This document shows positions 53,976 to 63,882 of a stretch of 64,000 nucleotides of DNA, piece by piece. The DNA lies in NCBI GenBank assembly GCA_016787265.1, contig JAEUVF010000005.1, positions 1-64,000 on the forward strand, read 5' to 3'. This stretch comes from Flavipsychrobacter sp. Lineage in GTDB: Bacteria > Bacteroidota > Bacteroidia > Chitinophagales > Chitinophagaceae. Within the stretch, counting starts at the first letter, position 1; every line of letters begins with the position of its first letter. The notes beneath the pieces were generated by a model. It saw nothing but the letters and a program-made list of their open reading frames with translations, was not told the DNA's origin and ran no database searches. Made by a program: the position numbers and the translations under genes.

Positions 53976-55472
53976 ATGAAATCTATCCGCATACAACTCA
54001 TCTCAATGCTTCTGCTTGGAGCAATTGTAATGATGAATTTTTCCTGTAAGAAATTCCTTGAAGAGGATCCTAAAAATCAGGTTACCATTACAAATTTTTA
54101 TAAAACTGAATCAGATGCCATCGCGGCGGTCAACGCCATATATGCATACCTGAATTCGGTTGATAATTTTGGATCAGGAGGTAATACTGCCGGCGTATAC
54201 CATAGCACCTTTTGGCTTGCCATTGGCCTGGCATCTGATGAAATGCTGAATAACCAGCTTGGTGCTGCAAACTTCGACCAGATTTCCAGTTTTTCTCATA
54301 CTCCGCAAAACCCTTCTATGCAGGAAATATGGGGAATGCATTATAAAACAATTACCCTGGCGAATATCGCAATTGCGAGAATTCCTGGTATTGAGATGAA
54401 TGCTACACTTAGGAACAGATTAGTGGGCGAAGCAAAATTTCTTCGGGGACTAATGTATTTCAATTTGGTTCGAATGTTTGGCGAAGTGCCTCTTCTCCTG
54501 GAAGAAAACAATCCCCTGTTGGCAGGTAAATCATCCGTTGATGCCATTTATGAGCAGGTAGAGAAAGATTTAGCTGAAGCTGCAGCGGTGCTTCCTCTTG
54601 CTTATGATCCGGGAAATGGCAGAGGAAGAGCAACATCTGGTGCTGCTAATGCTATTCTGGCAAAGGTATACCTGACCAGAAAAAACTGGGAACAGGCTTC
54701 TCTTTATGCAAAGAAAGTAATCGACTCGGAACAGTATGAATTGTGGCAGGATTTCGCAGATGTGTTTAAATTAAGTAGTCGGGGTGGTAAAGAAGCAATA
54801 TTCTCTGTAGGCTTCGGAGATGCCGGAGGGGCGATTGTATTCTGGGAAGTTGGACAATTTAATGTTCGATTACTGCCATCCGCGCTGAGTGTTGAAGGGG
54901 TTCAGAATGCGCAGGGTTGGCAATTCCCAACTGAACATCTATACAATCAGTTTGAAGTGGATGACCGCAGAAGAACTGTAACGTTCATTACCGAAATTAA
55001 TGGCCCGAATGGGGCGTTTACAATCCGCCCGTATGTGAAAAAATACTGGGATCGCATTATGGAGCCACAGGGTAACAACTCCTCCAATGATTTTCCGGTT
55101 ATACGATATGCAGATGTATTACTGATATATGCAGAAGCACAGAACGAACTTGGTAATTCACAGGTAGCTCACAATTATATCAATGAAGTTCGCAAAAGAG
55201 CACGGTACAATGGAAGCACCTATATAAATGCGGTACCTGATTATGCCGGTCTTTCCCAGGATCAATTCAGAGAGGCTATTCTTAAAGAAAGGGCGCTGGA
55301 ATTTGTATTTGAAGGGCATCGTTGGTTTGATCTGGTTCGGACAGGAAAGCTTGAGCAGCTGGTGCCACTGGCCAAACCTGGCGTTACCCCTGCTGCGAGG
55401 AATTATTTATTTCCGCTCCCCCAACGTGAAGTTGATCTGAATCCCAATCTGGGCCAGAACAATGGCTATTGA
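53976..55472 (+). CDS. SusD/RagB family nutrient-binding lipoprotein (PUL2)
   Basis: A 498-aa lipoprotein (lipobox NFSC, C24), standard SusD length. N-terminal region FLEEDPKNQVTITNFYKTESDAIAAVNAIYAYL, then TPR-type helices, and the C-terminal domain with VIRYADVLLIYAEAQNELG and ALEFVFEGHRWFDLVRTGKL. It binds oligosaccharide at the cell surface for the paired SusC. The C-terminus runs almost into the PMI-like gene (29 bp), so PUL2 is a single long transcript. Confidence 0.93.
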   Translation: MKSIRIQLISMLLLGAIVMMNFSCKKFLEEDPKNQVTITNFYKTESDAIAAVNAIYAYLNSVDNFGSGGNTAGVYHSTFWLAIGLASDEMLNNQLGAANFDQISSFSHTPQNPSMQEIWGMHYKTITLANIAIARIPGIEMNATLRNRLVGEAKFLRGLMYFNLVRMFGEVPLLLEENNPLLAGKSSVDAIYEQVEKDLAEAAAVLPLAYDPGNGRGRATSGAANAILAKVYLTRKNWEQASLYAKKVIDSEQYELWQDFADVFKLSSRGGKEAIFSVGFGDAGGAIVFWEVGQFNVRLLPSALSVEGVQNAQGWQFPTEHLYNQFEVDDRRRTVTFITEINGPNGAFTIRPYVKKYWDRIMEPQGNNSSNDFPVIRYADVLLIYAEAQNELGNSQVAHNYINEVRKRARYNGSTYINAVPDYAGLSQDQFREAILKERALEFVFEGHRWFDLVRTGKLEQLVPLAKPGVTPAARNYLFPLPQREVDLNPNLGQNNGY

Positions 55473-55501
55473 TCTTAGTTGTTAACCTAAAATAAATCAT
55501 C

Positions 55502-57277
55502 TTGTACAATTCGAATTTTGACAAGTTTCCGGAAGTGGTAGTTCATGGGCATAATGGTTTCATGGGCTGGGAAGAGATAACAAAGGAATTAGAAAATAAT
55601 ATTAAGAGCCTGTCAAAACAACAGGTTGTAATAAAACTGGAATGTTATCACGGAGTTCTTATTGATCCATTTATTGAGCAGTTAAAATCAGTTTTTCCAA
55701 CTGCCCGATTCGTGGATGTGTCAGTAGCATTGCTGCCTGAAGAGAAGCTGGATGAATTGGTTTATCCATTTGTAACAGATGATCCGGTTTTTGGATATCT
55801 CACATCCTTAACACTTGCCTCTTTTTTTGATGCGGATTCATTGTCGAATCTTGCAAAGCAACTTAAATCTGCTGATGGCATAACGGTAGTATACGGAACA
55901 GGTGCCAGTCTGGTTCCTGTTGAAGCCGATTTATTACTATACGCTGATATGCCGCGATGGGAAATTCAATTAAGGTTCCGGAGAAACGAAATCAGCAACC
56001 TTGGAGCAGACAATAAAGAAGCCGCTTTTGCCTATCAATACAAACGAGCCTTTTTTGTTGATTGGAGAGTTTGCGATAAACAAAAGAAAACCCTGCTCAG
56101 CAAAAGTGATTATGCGCTGGATACTACCCATCCTGATGAACCTAAAATGGTTGCAGGATCGGCTTTAATGCAGGCCCTTCAGCAGGTAGTTACCAGGCCG
56201 TTTCGGGTAGTGCCTTTTTTCGATCCTGGCCCCTGGGGTGGACAGTGGCTGAAAGAAGTTTGCGATTTAAAACGGGATGAAAAGAATTTTGCGTGGGGCT
56301 TTGATTGTGTTCCTGAAGAAAATAGCCTTCTGATTCGATTTGATCATATTTTATTTGAAACACCATCCATCAACCTGGTCTTTTTCCAGACGGAATCGTT
56401 GCTTGGTCCAAAAGTGATGGAAGCTTTTGGAGCTGAATTCCCTATACGTTTTGATTTTCTTGATACAATGGAAGGTGGTAATCTGAGTCTTCAGGTGCAT
56501 CCCCTCAAAGAATATATACGCGAAAAATTTGGAATGCCGTATACACAGGATGAAAGTTATTATTTCCTTGAAGCTCAGGATGATTCATTTGTATACCTGG
56601 GGTTAAAGGAAAAAATAAATCCTGATGAAATGATGGGTGAACTGGAATCCGCACAGGAAAATTCTACCTCGTTCGATGCAGATAAATATGTTGAAAAATG
56701 GCCTATCAAAAAACATGATCATGTTTTGATTCCGGCAGGTACTATCCATTGTTCTGGAGCCAACAGCGTGGTACTGGAAATCAGTGCAACACCATATATT
56801 TTTACTTTTAAACTTTGGGATTGGGGCAGAATGGGACTTGATGGTAAACCACGCCCCATTTCACTTGAACACGGCAAGCAGGCGATTCAGTGGGATCGTA
56901 CTACTGAATGGACACGTAACCATATTATCAATCAATTCGAAACGGTTGGTGAAGGAGATGGATGGAAAGAAGAACGCACTGGCCTCCATAAAGAATCGTT
57001 CATTGAAACGCGAAGACACTGGTTCACAAAAAAAGTTAAGCACCATACCGGAAATGTTGTAAACATTATTAATCTGGTGGAAGGAAGAGAAGCCATCGTT
57101 GAAAGTCCGGCTGGTGTTTTTGAATCCTTCATTATTCATTATGCAGAAACCTTTATTGTTCCGGCTTCTGTTGGCGAATACACTATACGTCCTTATGGTT
57201 CAGCTGAAGGAACTGCCTGTGCTACGGTTAAAGCCTTTGTAAGAGAAGAAAACCTGATTGATTATCGAATTAATTAA
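55502..57277 (+). CDS. class I mannose-6-phosphate isomerase-like, long form
   Basis: A 591-aa cytosolic zinc enzyme interconverting mannose-6-phosphate and fructose-6-phosphate, or a relative acting on another sugar. The C-terminal part (about 215-590) is a type I PMI cupin pair: zinc ligands Q331 and H333 in LQVHP, Glu in DESYYFLEA, H416 in IPAGTIHCSG. The N-terminal 200 residues (EVVVHGHNGFMGWEE..., LLLYADMPRWEIQLRFRR) resemble a uridine-kinase-like domain without a P-loop. The start is TTG, since no ATG precedes residue 21. Only 3 bp separate it from the MFS gene, implying that hexose arriving through the porter is handled here. Confidence 0.85.
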   Translation: MYNSNFDKFPEVVVHGHNGFMGWEEITKELENNIKSLSKQQVVIKLECYHGVLIDPFIEQLKSVFPTARFVDVSVALLPEEKLDELVYPFVTDDPVFGYLTSLTLASFFDADSLSNLAKQLKSADGITVVYGTGASLVPVEADLLLYADMPRWEIQLRFRRNEISNLGADNKEAAFAYQYKRAFFVDWRVCDKQKKTLLSKSDYALDTTHPDEPKMVAGSALMQALQQVVTRPFRVVPFFDPGPWGGQWLKEVCDLKRDEKNFAWGFDCVPEENSLLIRFDHILFETPSINLVFFQTESLLGPKVMEAFGAEFPIRFDFLDTMEGGNLSLQVHPLKEYIREKFGMPYTQDESYYFLEAQDDSFVYLGLKEKINPDEMMGELESAQENSTSFDADKYVEKWPIKKHDHVLIPAGTIHCSGANSVVLEISATPYIFTFKLWDWGRMGLDGKPRPISLEHGKQAIQWDRTTEWTRNHIINQFETVGEGDGWKEERTGLHKESFIETRRHWFTKKVKHHTGNVVNIINLVEGREAIVESPAGVFESFIIHYAETFIVPASVGEYTIRPYGSAEGTACATVKAFVREENLIDYRIN

Positions 57278-57280
57278 AAA

Positions 57281-58633
57281 ATGCAAGCACAACTTCGATT
57301 CATTTATCAATGTACAATGGTTGCAGCAATAGGCGGCCTCCTGTTTGGCTATGACACTGCTGTTGTTGCGGGTGCTATTGGATACATTGAGGAAAAATAC
57401 CAGTTGAGTGCAGCAATGACCGGCTGGGCTGCTTCCTGCGCATTGATCGGTTGCATGCTGGGTGCTATGATTGCAGGAGGATTAAGTGATAAACTGGGAA
57501 GGAGAAAGGTGCTGATGATTTCTGGTTGGGCATTTGCTCTATCATCAATAGGAATCATGTTTCCATTAGGGCTGAATGCGTTTATTTTTTTCCGCATGAT
57601 CGGCGGAATTGGTATTGGCATTGCTTCCATACTGGCACCAATGTATATTTCTGAAATTGCACCAGCTTCCATAAGGGGAAGATTGATTTCAATTTATCAG
57701 CTTGGTATTGTGATTGGCATCCTCCTAATCTATTTTGTGAATGCTGCTATAGCAGGATTACATGATCATCAATGGAACGTTGAAATGGGCTGGCGATGGA
57801 TGTTTGGTTCAGGATTACTTCCCTCCGTCGTTTTTATTCTGTTACTGTTACGCGCACCCGAAAGTCCCCGTTGGCTGGCAGCTCAAAATAATTGGAGTGC
57901 AGCCGATGATATTCTCATTAAAGTGAATGGGAAGGAAAAAGCACAGGAAGAGATCCAGTCGATTAAAGCTTCCTTAAATGAAAAGCAGGGAAGATTTGTT
58001 GAATTGATTCGTCCGGGTCTGAGAACAGCTTTTGTTATCGGTGTAGTGCTGGCTATTTTCAGCCAGGTTACCGGCATCAATGTGATCATGTATTATGCTC
58101 CGGAAATTTTTAAAGCAACCGGAGACGGCACTTCTTCCGCACTGACACAAACTATTTGGGTGGGTGGCATCAATGTGTTGATGACGCTTGTTGCAATTAA
58201 ATATGTTGATCAGTTAGGAAGAAAAAAACTTCTTTTAATCGGATCAGCTGGTATGTCGATTTGTCTGGCTTTGGTTGGTTTAGCCTTTTACCAACAGGCA
58301 ACGGACGGGTATTGGGTTTTAGGTGGCATTCTTTTATATATCTCATTCTTTGCGATCTCTTTGGGTCCGCTCACTTTTGTTGTGATTGCTGAGATCTTTC
58401 CCAATTCCATTCGCGGACGCGCAATGGGAGCAGCTATCTTTTTTCTTTGGCTTTCGGTATATCTCGTTTCCCAAACATTCCCCATGCTGCTGGAATCAAT
58501 AGGCAGCGCTTTTACATTCTGGATATATATGATTATGTCAATTCTATCCTTTCTGTTTATCTGGAGGATGGTACCTGAAACCAAAGGAAAAACACTGGAA
58601 GAAATCCAGGATTTATGGAAACCAAAAACATAA
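57281..58633 (+). CDS. MFS sugar porter
   Basis: A 450-aa inner-membrane sugar:H+ symporter of the major facilitator superfamily with twelve predicted helices. Sugar-porter signatures are GFLFGYDTAVVAGA-type start (LLFGYDTAVVAGAIGYIEE, about 21-40), GGLSDKLGRRKVL (about 65-77), PESPRWL (about 194-200), QVTGINVIMYYAPEIF in helix 7 and PETKGKTLEEIQ near the end. It imports the monosaccharides released by periplasmic enzymes. Substrate specificity is not readable; xylose, galactose, glucose and fucose porters share these motifs. Confidence 0.93.
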   Translation: MQAQLRFIYQCTMVAAIGGLLFGYDTAVVAGAIGYIEEKYQLSAAMTGWAASCALIGCMLGAMIAGGLSDKLGRRKVLMISGWAFALSSIGIMFPLGLNAFIFFRMIGGIGIGIASILAPMYISEIAPASIRGRLISIYQLGIVIGILLIYFVNAAIAGLHDHQWNVEMGWRWMFGSGLLPSVVFILLLLRAPESPRWLAAQNNWSAADDILIKVNGKEKAQEEIQSIKASLNEKQGRFVELIRPGLRTAFVIGVVLAIFSQVTGINVIMYYAPEIFKATGDGTSSALTQTIWVGGINVLMTLVAIKYVDQLGRKKLLLIGSAGMSICLALVGLAFYQQATDGYWVLGGILLYISFFAISLGPLTFVVIAEIFPNSIRGRAMGAAIFFLWLSVYLVSQTFPMLLESIGSAFTFWIYMIMSILSFLFIWRMVPETKGKTLEEIQDLWKPKT

Positions 58634-58670
58634 ACTGCAAACCTGATTTTCAATTTTTAAACGAACGATT

Positions 58671-59468
58671 ATGCGGCCATTTTCTTTGATTCTTGCAATT
58701 TGCATCATGGGCATCAGTACGCTCACCAGTTGCGAAAAAGATAAAGGCGATCCCAATCAGCCTGTCCTGAGGCTTACGCCTGAAAAAGTTACCGGCAAAT
58801 CCGGAAGAACGGTTGAAGCCACTTTATTCATTCAGGCTCCAAACGGTCCAGGTAAGATTACCCTGTATAAAACCGTTAACCTGCAAAGGGATAACAGCTT
58901 TGGAGGTACTGGTAACATCACCGCTCAACCACAAAATGCAGGTGATGACACCTATGTGTACACTTTTAATTATCAGCTGCAGGACGATGAAGTAGATCAG
59001 TTAGTGGGTATCAACTTCCGCTTTGAAGACAGTAAAGGCCTGGCAGCGGAAAAGGATCTGACTGTTAGTACTACCACATCCGGACAACAAATTATTTATG
59101 GCAGAAGATGGGTACTTAAAAGCAGGTTATGGACTTCTATTTCTCCTCCAGCAGAAGACATGCAGGATTGCGAGAAGGATAATGTTTTTATCTGGCGTTC
59201 TGACAGCACTTATACGGTAAACTTTGGAACTGCGGCCTGTACATTTGATGGATTCAATGTCTTTGACAGATGGGAATTGAGTGAAGATGAAAAAACACTC
59301 ACCCAGGAATATTATTCATTATTTGACCCTTCTAACCGGACTATAGAAACCTTCAAAGTACGCTCTCTCTCCAGTGAGCGCATGGTCCTGGAACAACTAA
59401 TTGATCTATCCATATTTGGATTATCTGACAAGGAAGTGTTTGTCAGTACCTATGAGCCTGCGCCATGA
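58671..59468 (+). CDS. PUL2 lipoprotein with lipocalin-like C-terminus
   Basis: A 265-aa lipoprotein (lipobox LTSC, C21). The N-terminal half (about 28-130) looks like a beta-sandwich (LRLTPEKVTGKSGRTVEATLFIQ, YVYTFNYQLQDDEVDQL). The C-terminal half (about 145-260) resembles the small lipocalin-like domain of Bacteroidota lipoproteins (RWVLKSRLW, FIWRSDSTYTVNFGTAACTFDGFNVFDRWELSEDEKTL). No catalytic residues are seen. In PULs such proteins often serve as surface glycan-binding proteins, which fits the position between porter and enzymes. Function inferred from context only. Confidence 0.7.
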   Translation: MRPFSLILAICIMGISTLTSCEKDKGDPNQPVLRLTPEKVTGKSGRTVEATLFIQAPNGPGKITLYKTVNLQRDNSFGGTGNITAQPQNAGDDTYVYTFNYQLQDDEVDQLVGINFRFEDSKGLAAEKDLTVSTTTSGQQIIYGRRWVLKSRLWTSISPPAEDMQDCEKDNVFIWRSDSTYTVNFGTAACTFDGFNVFDRWELSEDEKTLTQEYYSLFDPSNRTIETFKVRSLSSERMVLEQLIDLSIFGLSDKEVFVSTYEPAP

Positions 59469-59490
59469 TTTAGTCAACTTATAACTATTT

Positions 59491-60699
59491 ATGAAACAGA
59501 TAATTTTTTTATCGTTTGTATTTCTGGCATTTGCCTGTAATACCCAGAAATCCAAAACAACAATTCCAACATCTTCGAATCTTGATTCTATCCGGTTCTC
59601 GGTAGAACCTGCACCGGATTGGACAAATCTTCTGAAGCGAAACTCAGGTTGGTTTGGAGGAGATGGAATATTTGCATTGGTTCGAAGTGGCAAAGAAACA
59701 CCCGGGGCTGCAGAAAACGAAGAAGCTCTTATCTGGTTTAGTGATACGATGCTGGGAGAAATTAAAGGAGATTCACTTCAGCCGGGTTTTACAATGATTA
59801 ATAATTCAATTGGTATTTTACAGGGAGGAAAGCCTGACAGTGCCGCCATTCGCTTTTATTGGAATAAGGATAACCAGGGAAAATCCCAATCCATTTTTGT
59901 TCCAAAAACACCTGCAACCGGTGCGGATGAATATTATTGGTTAGGCGATGGTTTTGTAAATAATGCGAAAGGAAACAATATCTATCTCTTTGGTTACCGA
60001 ATCAAAAATATTCCGAATCAGGCCATTTTTGGTTTTAAAGAAATGGGCAATACCCTGATTGTAATTCCAGCCGGAGAACAACCTCCTTTTCCAGGTATGC
60101 GACAGGTAGATATTCCTTTCTGGCTGGGGCGACCGGTTGATTCGGTTGGAAGTTTTGGAGCGGGTATCCTTGTTAATACGAAGGAAGCAGGAGCACCTCA
60201 ACCGGATGGATATGTTTATATCTATGGATGTAAAGGACAAAACAAACAAGTACTGGTAGCACGCGTATTGCCAGGTGACATAGAATCATTTGATAAGTGG
60301 CGATTCTGGAATGGCAATGAATGGGTGGCTGACGCCAATGCTGTTCAACCCATTGCTACGAGTGCTTCCAATGAGCTGAGTGTAACTCCACTTGAAGATG
60401 GCAGATATATCATGGTTTTTCAGAGAGAGGGAATCGGCAATAATGTAGGTATTAGACTGGGAGCATCCCCAAATGGTCCTTTTGGCCCAATCATTAATAT
60501 TTTTGATGTTAGTGACGACTTAAAGGAATCACCAAATTTTTTCCCCTACAATGCCAAAGCCCATCCGGTTCTTTCAAAGCCTGGAGAATTGTTGATCAGC
60601 TACAATATAAATTCCTTCAAGTTTTTTGATGAGATCGGATCTTTTCCTCAACTCTATCGTCCCCGTTTTATTCGTTTGAAATATGAGCTCGAAAATTAA
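59491..60699 (+). CDS. PUL2 lipoprotein, predicted beta-propeller (DUF5005/DUF4185-like)
   Basis: A 402-aa lipoprotein (lipobox LAFAC, C16). The sequence reads as a five-bladed propeller: WFGGDGIFALVRSG, ALIWFSDTMLGEIK, DEYYWLGDGFVNNAKGNNIYLFGYRI, DGYVYIYGCKG and YRPRFIRLKYELEN. The D-G and WFSDT-type turns recall GH43-like or DUF4185/DUF5005 proteins that cleave or bind glycans. A catalytic trio cannot be assigned without a structure search. The 3' end overlaps the SGNH esterase start by 17 bp, so the two are translationally linked. Confidence 0.65.
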   Translation: MKQIIFLSFVFLAFACNTQKSKTTIPTSSNLDSIRFSVEPAPDWTNLLKRNSGWFGGDGIFALVRSGKETPGAAENEEALIWFSDTMLGEIKGDSLQPGFTMINNSIGILQGGKPDSAAIRFYWNKDNQGKSQSIFVPKTPATGADEYYWLGDGFVNNAKGNNIYLFGYRIKNIPNQAIFGFKEMGNTLIVIPAGEQPPFPGMRQVDIPFWLGRPVDSVGSFGAGILVNTKEAGAPQPDGYVYIYGCKGQNKQVLVARVLPGDIESFDKWRFWNGNEWVADANAVQPIATSASNELSVTPLEDGRYIMVFQREGIGNNVGIRLGASPNGPFGPIINIFDVSDDLKESPNFFPYNAKAHPVLSKPGELLISYNINSFKFFDEIGSFPQLYRPRFIRLKYELEN

Positions 60700-62173
60700 A
60701 CAAATAGCAGGTCTTACCCTATTTTTAATTCCTGCTTTTCAGGTAACCGCGCAGTCGTTCAGATTAGGTACGGAGTTGCAATCCAATATGGTTATTCAAC
60801 AGAATAAACCATTGCTTGTATGGGGTGATGCAGCCCCGGGTTCTATAGTTGAAGTTCAGGCTGACTGGACAGCAGGATGGCAAAAAGATACTGCAGATAA
60901 TAAGGGACACTGGCAGCTTCAGGTTCCCGTACCGGCAGCAATTCCGGGCGAGGCAAATCCACAAAATCTGAGGGTTAGAAATAATGATAAGGAGTTGAAT
61001 ATTCAGAATGTACTGATTGGTGATGTCTGGTTTTGCAGCGGACAATCTAACATGGATATGCAACTCAAACCTTTCCTGCCCTGGTTATTAGGTACTATGC
61101 ATTATCAGCAGGAAATTGCCAATGCCTATTTTCCAGCCATACGACTGTTTGACCTGGAAACTAATTTTTCGGCTACTCCTTTGCGTTATGGTAAGGGGCA
61201 ATGGACTATTTGTTCTCCACAAACGGTTCCTGATTTCAGTGCAGTTGCGTATTTCTTTGCACGGGATCTCTATTTGAAAAGACGTATACCAATTGGTTTG
61301 GTTGTAAGTAGTATTGGTGCTTCTACTGCGCAGGCCTGGACATCCAGAGATAGCCTTCAGGCAGACCGTATCCTGAATGAAAAATATTTGTATCCGTATG
61401 ATACCAGTGCAAGAGCAAAAGAGGTTATAGATGCCACTGTTACATTTGATAAAGTTGCCAGGCCGACATTATTGTACAATGCCATGATTCATCCACTTCG
61501 TCATATTTCGTTGAGTGGATTTTTATGGTATCAGGGTGAATCCAACCGGCATGATGGTGCTATTTATACCAGGTTGATGGCTGCCATGATTCGCAATTGG
61601 CGAAACCTGTTTGGTCAGGGAGATCTCCCTTTTTATTATGTTCAGGTAGCTCCCTACAATTGGCAGGAAAATAATCCAGAGGCTTTCGAATATGCAGTTT
61701 TGAGAGAAGCCCAGTCTGCTATTCGTTCGGTAGTTCCTGCTGCGGAAATGGTAGTTACAATGGATATTGCCGATCCGAATGACATTCATCCCAGAAACAA
61801 ACAGGATGTTGGATATCGGCTCGCTCAGATTGCATTGGCCAAACAATATGGATTCAATTCATTGGTTCATAAAGGTCCGGAATACGAATCTGTACAAACA
61901 AAAAAGGATACCCTTATTGTTTCCTTTAAAATGAACGGCCTGGGTTCTGGCCTGGGTACGAGTGACGGTCAGGCTCCCCAACATTTTTATGTAGCCGGAA
62001 AGGATAAGAAATTTTATCCTGCTACCGCAACTATTCGAAATAACCAGGTATTGCTGCTGAGTGACAAAGTTAAAAATCCAATTGCGGTACGATACGCTTT
62101 TACCAATTATCCCGTTACCAATTTTGGCAATATTGAAGGGTTTCCAGCCTTGCCATTTCGTTCCTCTTTTTGA
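60683..62173 (+). CDS. SGNH esterase (sialate O-acetylesterase family)
   Basis: A 496-aa exported carbohydrate esterase with a signal peptide (about 1-24). Block I GQSNM gives nucleophile S122; WYQGESNRHDG (block III-like), AEMVVTMDIADPNDIHPRNK (D and H of block V) follow, and a beta-sandwich precedes the catalytic domain. The family name is sialate O-acetylesterase, but many members remove acetyl groups from xylan or other glycans. It acts on acetylated substrate before or during import. It overlaps the preceding gene by 17 bp. Confidence 0.9.
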   Translation: MSSKIKQIAGLTLFLIPAFQVTAQSFRLGTELQSNMVIQQNKPLLVWGDAAPGSIVEVQADWTAGWQKDTADNKGHWQLQVPVPAAIPGEANPQNLRVRNNDKELNIQNVLIGDVWFCSGQSNMDMQLKPFLPWLLGTMHYQQEIANAYFPAIRLFDLETNFSATPLRYGKGQWTICSPQTVPDFSAVAYFFARDLYLKRRIPIGLVVSSIGASTAQAWTSRDSLQADRILNEKYLYPYDTSARAKEVIDATVTFDKVARPTLLYNAMIHPLRHISLSGFLWYQGESNRHDGAIYTRLMAAMIRNWRNLFGQGDLPFYYVQVAPYNWQENNPEAFEYAVLREAQSAIRSVVPAAEMVVTMDIADPNDIHPRNKQDVGYRLAQIALAKQYGFNSLVHKGPEYESVQTKKDTLIVSFKMNGLGSGLGTSDGQAPQHFYVAGKDKKFYPATATIRNNQVLLLSDKVKNPIAVRYAFTNYPVTNFGNIEGFPALPFRSSF

Positions 62174-62184
62174 ATAATTGAGAT

Positions 62185-63117
62185 TTGATTACAGTACCAT
62201 CATACAAGGAAAAGGAATGGATTCTCCAAAACAGCAAGTTATCTCTTTCCTATTCTGAAAGAGGAGGTGTATTGAGTGAGGTTATACATGTGAGCTCTTC
62301 TGTCAATCCCCTAAGTTTTCAATTGCCAAGGCCTGACCACCCAGACTCTTTTTATAAAGGGCATTTCATATGTGCACCGCGATGGGGTGATCCCACTATT
62401 GGTGAAAAAGAAGCAGGTGCAATCAAACATGGAGATATCGGAACCCAATTATGGAAAACCGAAAAAAAATCAGACACTGAACTCGGCATGACCGGGGTGT
62501 CCCTCATAGACCAGATCATGGTTCATCGAACTGTTCACTTAGCGATTGATTCATCTGTTTGTATTGTTACGGAAACACTTACAAATACCAGTACCGTTTT
62601 CCGGCCTGTTAACCTGGTGCAACATCCAACCCTTGCTGCTCCCTTCCTGGATCAGGATACTTTAGTGTTCTCTAATGGCCAATCGGTGAAGTTCCCGGAT
62701 GGTTCTAAGCCTGTTGAAAACATCCACTCATTTTTCCTTAGCCCGGATGAAACCGGATGGATGGTTGCCGTTGATAAAAAAAGCAGTTTATTATTTGGAT
62801 ATTGCTGGAGCGGGAAACATTTTCCCTGGATTCATCATTGGATTCATGAAGTTGACAACAGGATAGTGTACCGCGGACTTGAATTTGGAACCGCAGCCTT
62901 ACATATTTCCTGGGAAGAATTAAAACAAGGTTACCAATGGGAATTTCAGCAACAGCCGGCCTGTCTTTTCCTGGATTCCCTGGAGTCAAGAACCTTTCCA
63001 TATTTTTTATTTATGACTTCTATTCCGGATACATGCGAAACTGTTGATCAGGTTGTATTAAATAGCGATCACCTTTACATTAAAGGAAATGGAACTGATA
63101 TGCGACTATCATTTTAA
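62185..63117 (+). CDS. galactose mutarotase-like protein
   Basis: A 310-aa protein with the layout of the aldose 1-epimerase (galactose mutarotase) superfamily: LSYSERGGVLSEVIH, FICAPRWGDPTIGEKEAG, LVQHPTLAAPFLD, RIVYRGLEFGTAALHISWEEL. Candidate catalytic residues are the His in QHPT and the Glu in LEFGTAAL, but the usual pattern is only partly kept, so function as a mutarotase is a guess; it could be another sugar-binding supersandwich protein. Start TTG at 62185, accepted because the frame has no suitable upstream ATG. The SDR gene follows after 12 bp. Confidence 0.6.
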   Translation: MITVPSYKEKEWILQNSKLSLSYSERGGVLSEVIHVSSSVNPLSFQLPRPDHPDSFYKGHFICAPRWGDPTIGEKEAGAIKHGDIGTQLWKTEKKSDTELGMTGVSLIDQIMVHRTVHLAIDSSVCIVTETLTNTSTVFRPVNLVQHPTLAAPFLDQDTLVFSNGQSVKFPDGSKPVENIHSFFLSPDETGWMVAVDKKSSLLFGYCWSGKHFPWIHHWIHEVDNRIVYRGLEFGTAALHISWEELKQGYQWEFQQQPACLFLDSLESRTFPYFLFMTSIPDTCETVDQVVLNSDHLYIKGNGTDMRLSF

Positions 63118-63129
63118 ACGTACTAGTAT

Positions 63130-63882
63130 ATGAAAAATAAGGTGGTGATAATTACTGGCGGAAGTAAGGGGATCGGTGCCGCAACTGTTTCGGCCTTTCA
63201 ACAGGCAGGTGCAAACGTGGTGGTACTGGATCTGGAAAAAAGTAATAAATGGGAGCATGAACCAGATTTCTATGCCTGTGATGTAACGAATGAAAGCTCG
63301 ATAAAGGAGGCAATAAAAAACATTTACGAAAAATGGAATAGGATTGATATACTCATAAATAATGCTGGCATTCAGCGATATGGTTCAGTTACAGAAACAG
63401 ATAGTGAAGTTTGGGATGAAGTGATGAATGTCAATCTAAAGAGCATGTTCCTCTGCAGTAAAGCTGTTTTGCCAATTATGCAACAACTGGGTGCAGGTGT
63501 TATCATTAATGTTTCAAGTGTACAAGCTTTTCACAGTCAGCAGCGGGTTGCCGCCTACACCACTTCCAAAACTGCTATCCTTGGTCTCACCCGAAGTATT
63601 GCTGTTGATTATGCACCTGCTATCCGGTGTATGGCAGTTTGCCCGGGTACTGTAGACACACCCATGTTGCGGGATGCCCTTGCACTCTCGCCCAATCCTG
63701 ATGCCATGTTGCAGGAATGTGAGCATATGCATCTGTCTCAGCGTATAGCAGTACCCAATGAAATTGCATCTCTGATTCTCTATCTGTGTGATGATAAAGC
63801 ATCCTTCATGACCGGACAGTCAATAAGAATTGATGGAGGACTGGGTATTGTATTACCAGGAACAGTTAAAAATTCAGGCTAA
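63130..63882 (+). CDS. SDR family sugar dehydrogenase-like oxidoreductase
   Basis: A 250-aa classical short-chain dehydrogenase. The cofactor motif is TGGSKGIGA (9-17) with D34 after the second strand (VVVLDLEKS), favouring NAD. NNAG at 77-80, S130 (INVSS), Y143 and K147 (YTTSK) form the catalytic set. In this operon the likely job is oxidising an aldose (or its lactone-forming pyranose) before dehydration by the enolase-superfamily enzyme that begins one base after its stop. L-fucose dehydrogenase is one known enzyme in this family. Confidence 0.88.
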   Translation: MKNKVVIITGGSKGIGAATVSAFQQAGANVVVLDLEKSNKWEHEPDFYACDVTNESSIKEAIKNIYEKWNRIDILINNAGIQRYGSVTETDSEVWDEVMNVNLKSMFLCSKAVLPIMQQLGAGVIINVSSVQAFHSQQRVAAYTTSKTAILGLTRSIAVDYAPAIRCMAVCPGTVDTPMLRDALALSPNPDAMLQECEHMHLSQRIAVPNEIASLILYLCDDKASFMTGQSIRIDGGLGIVLPGTVKNSG

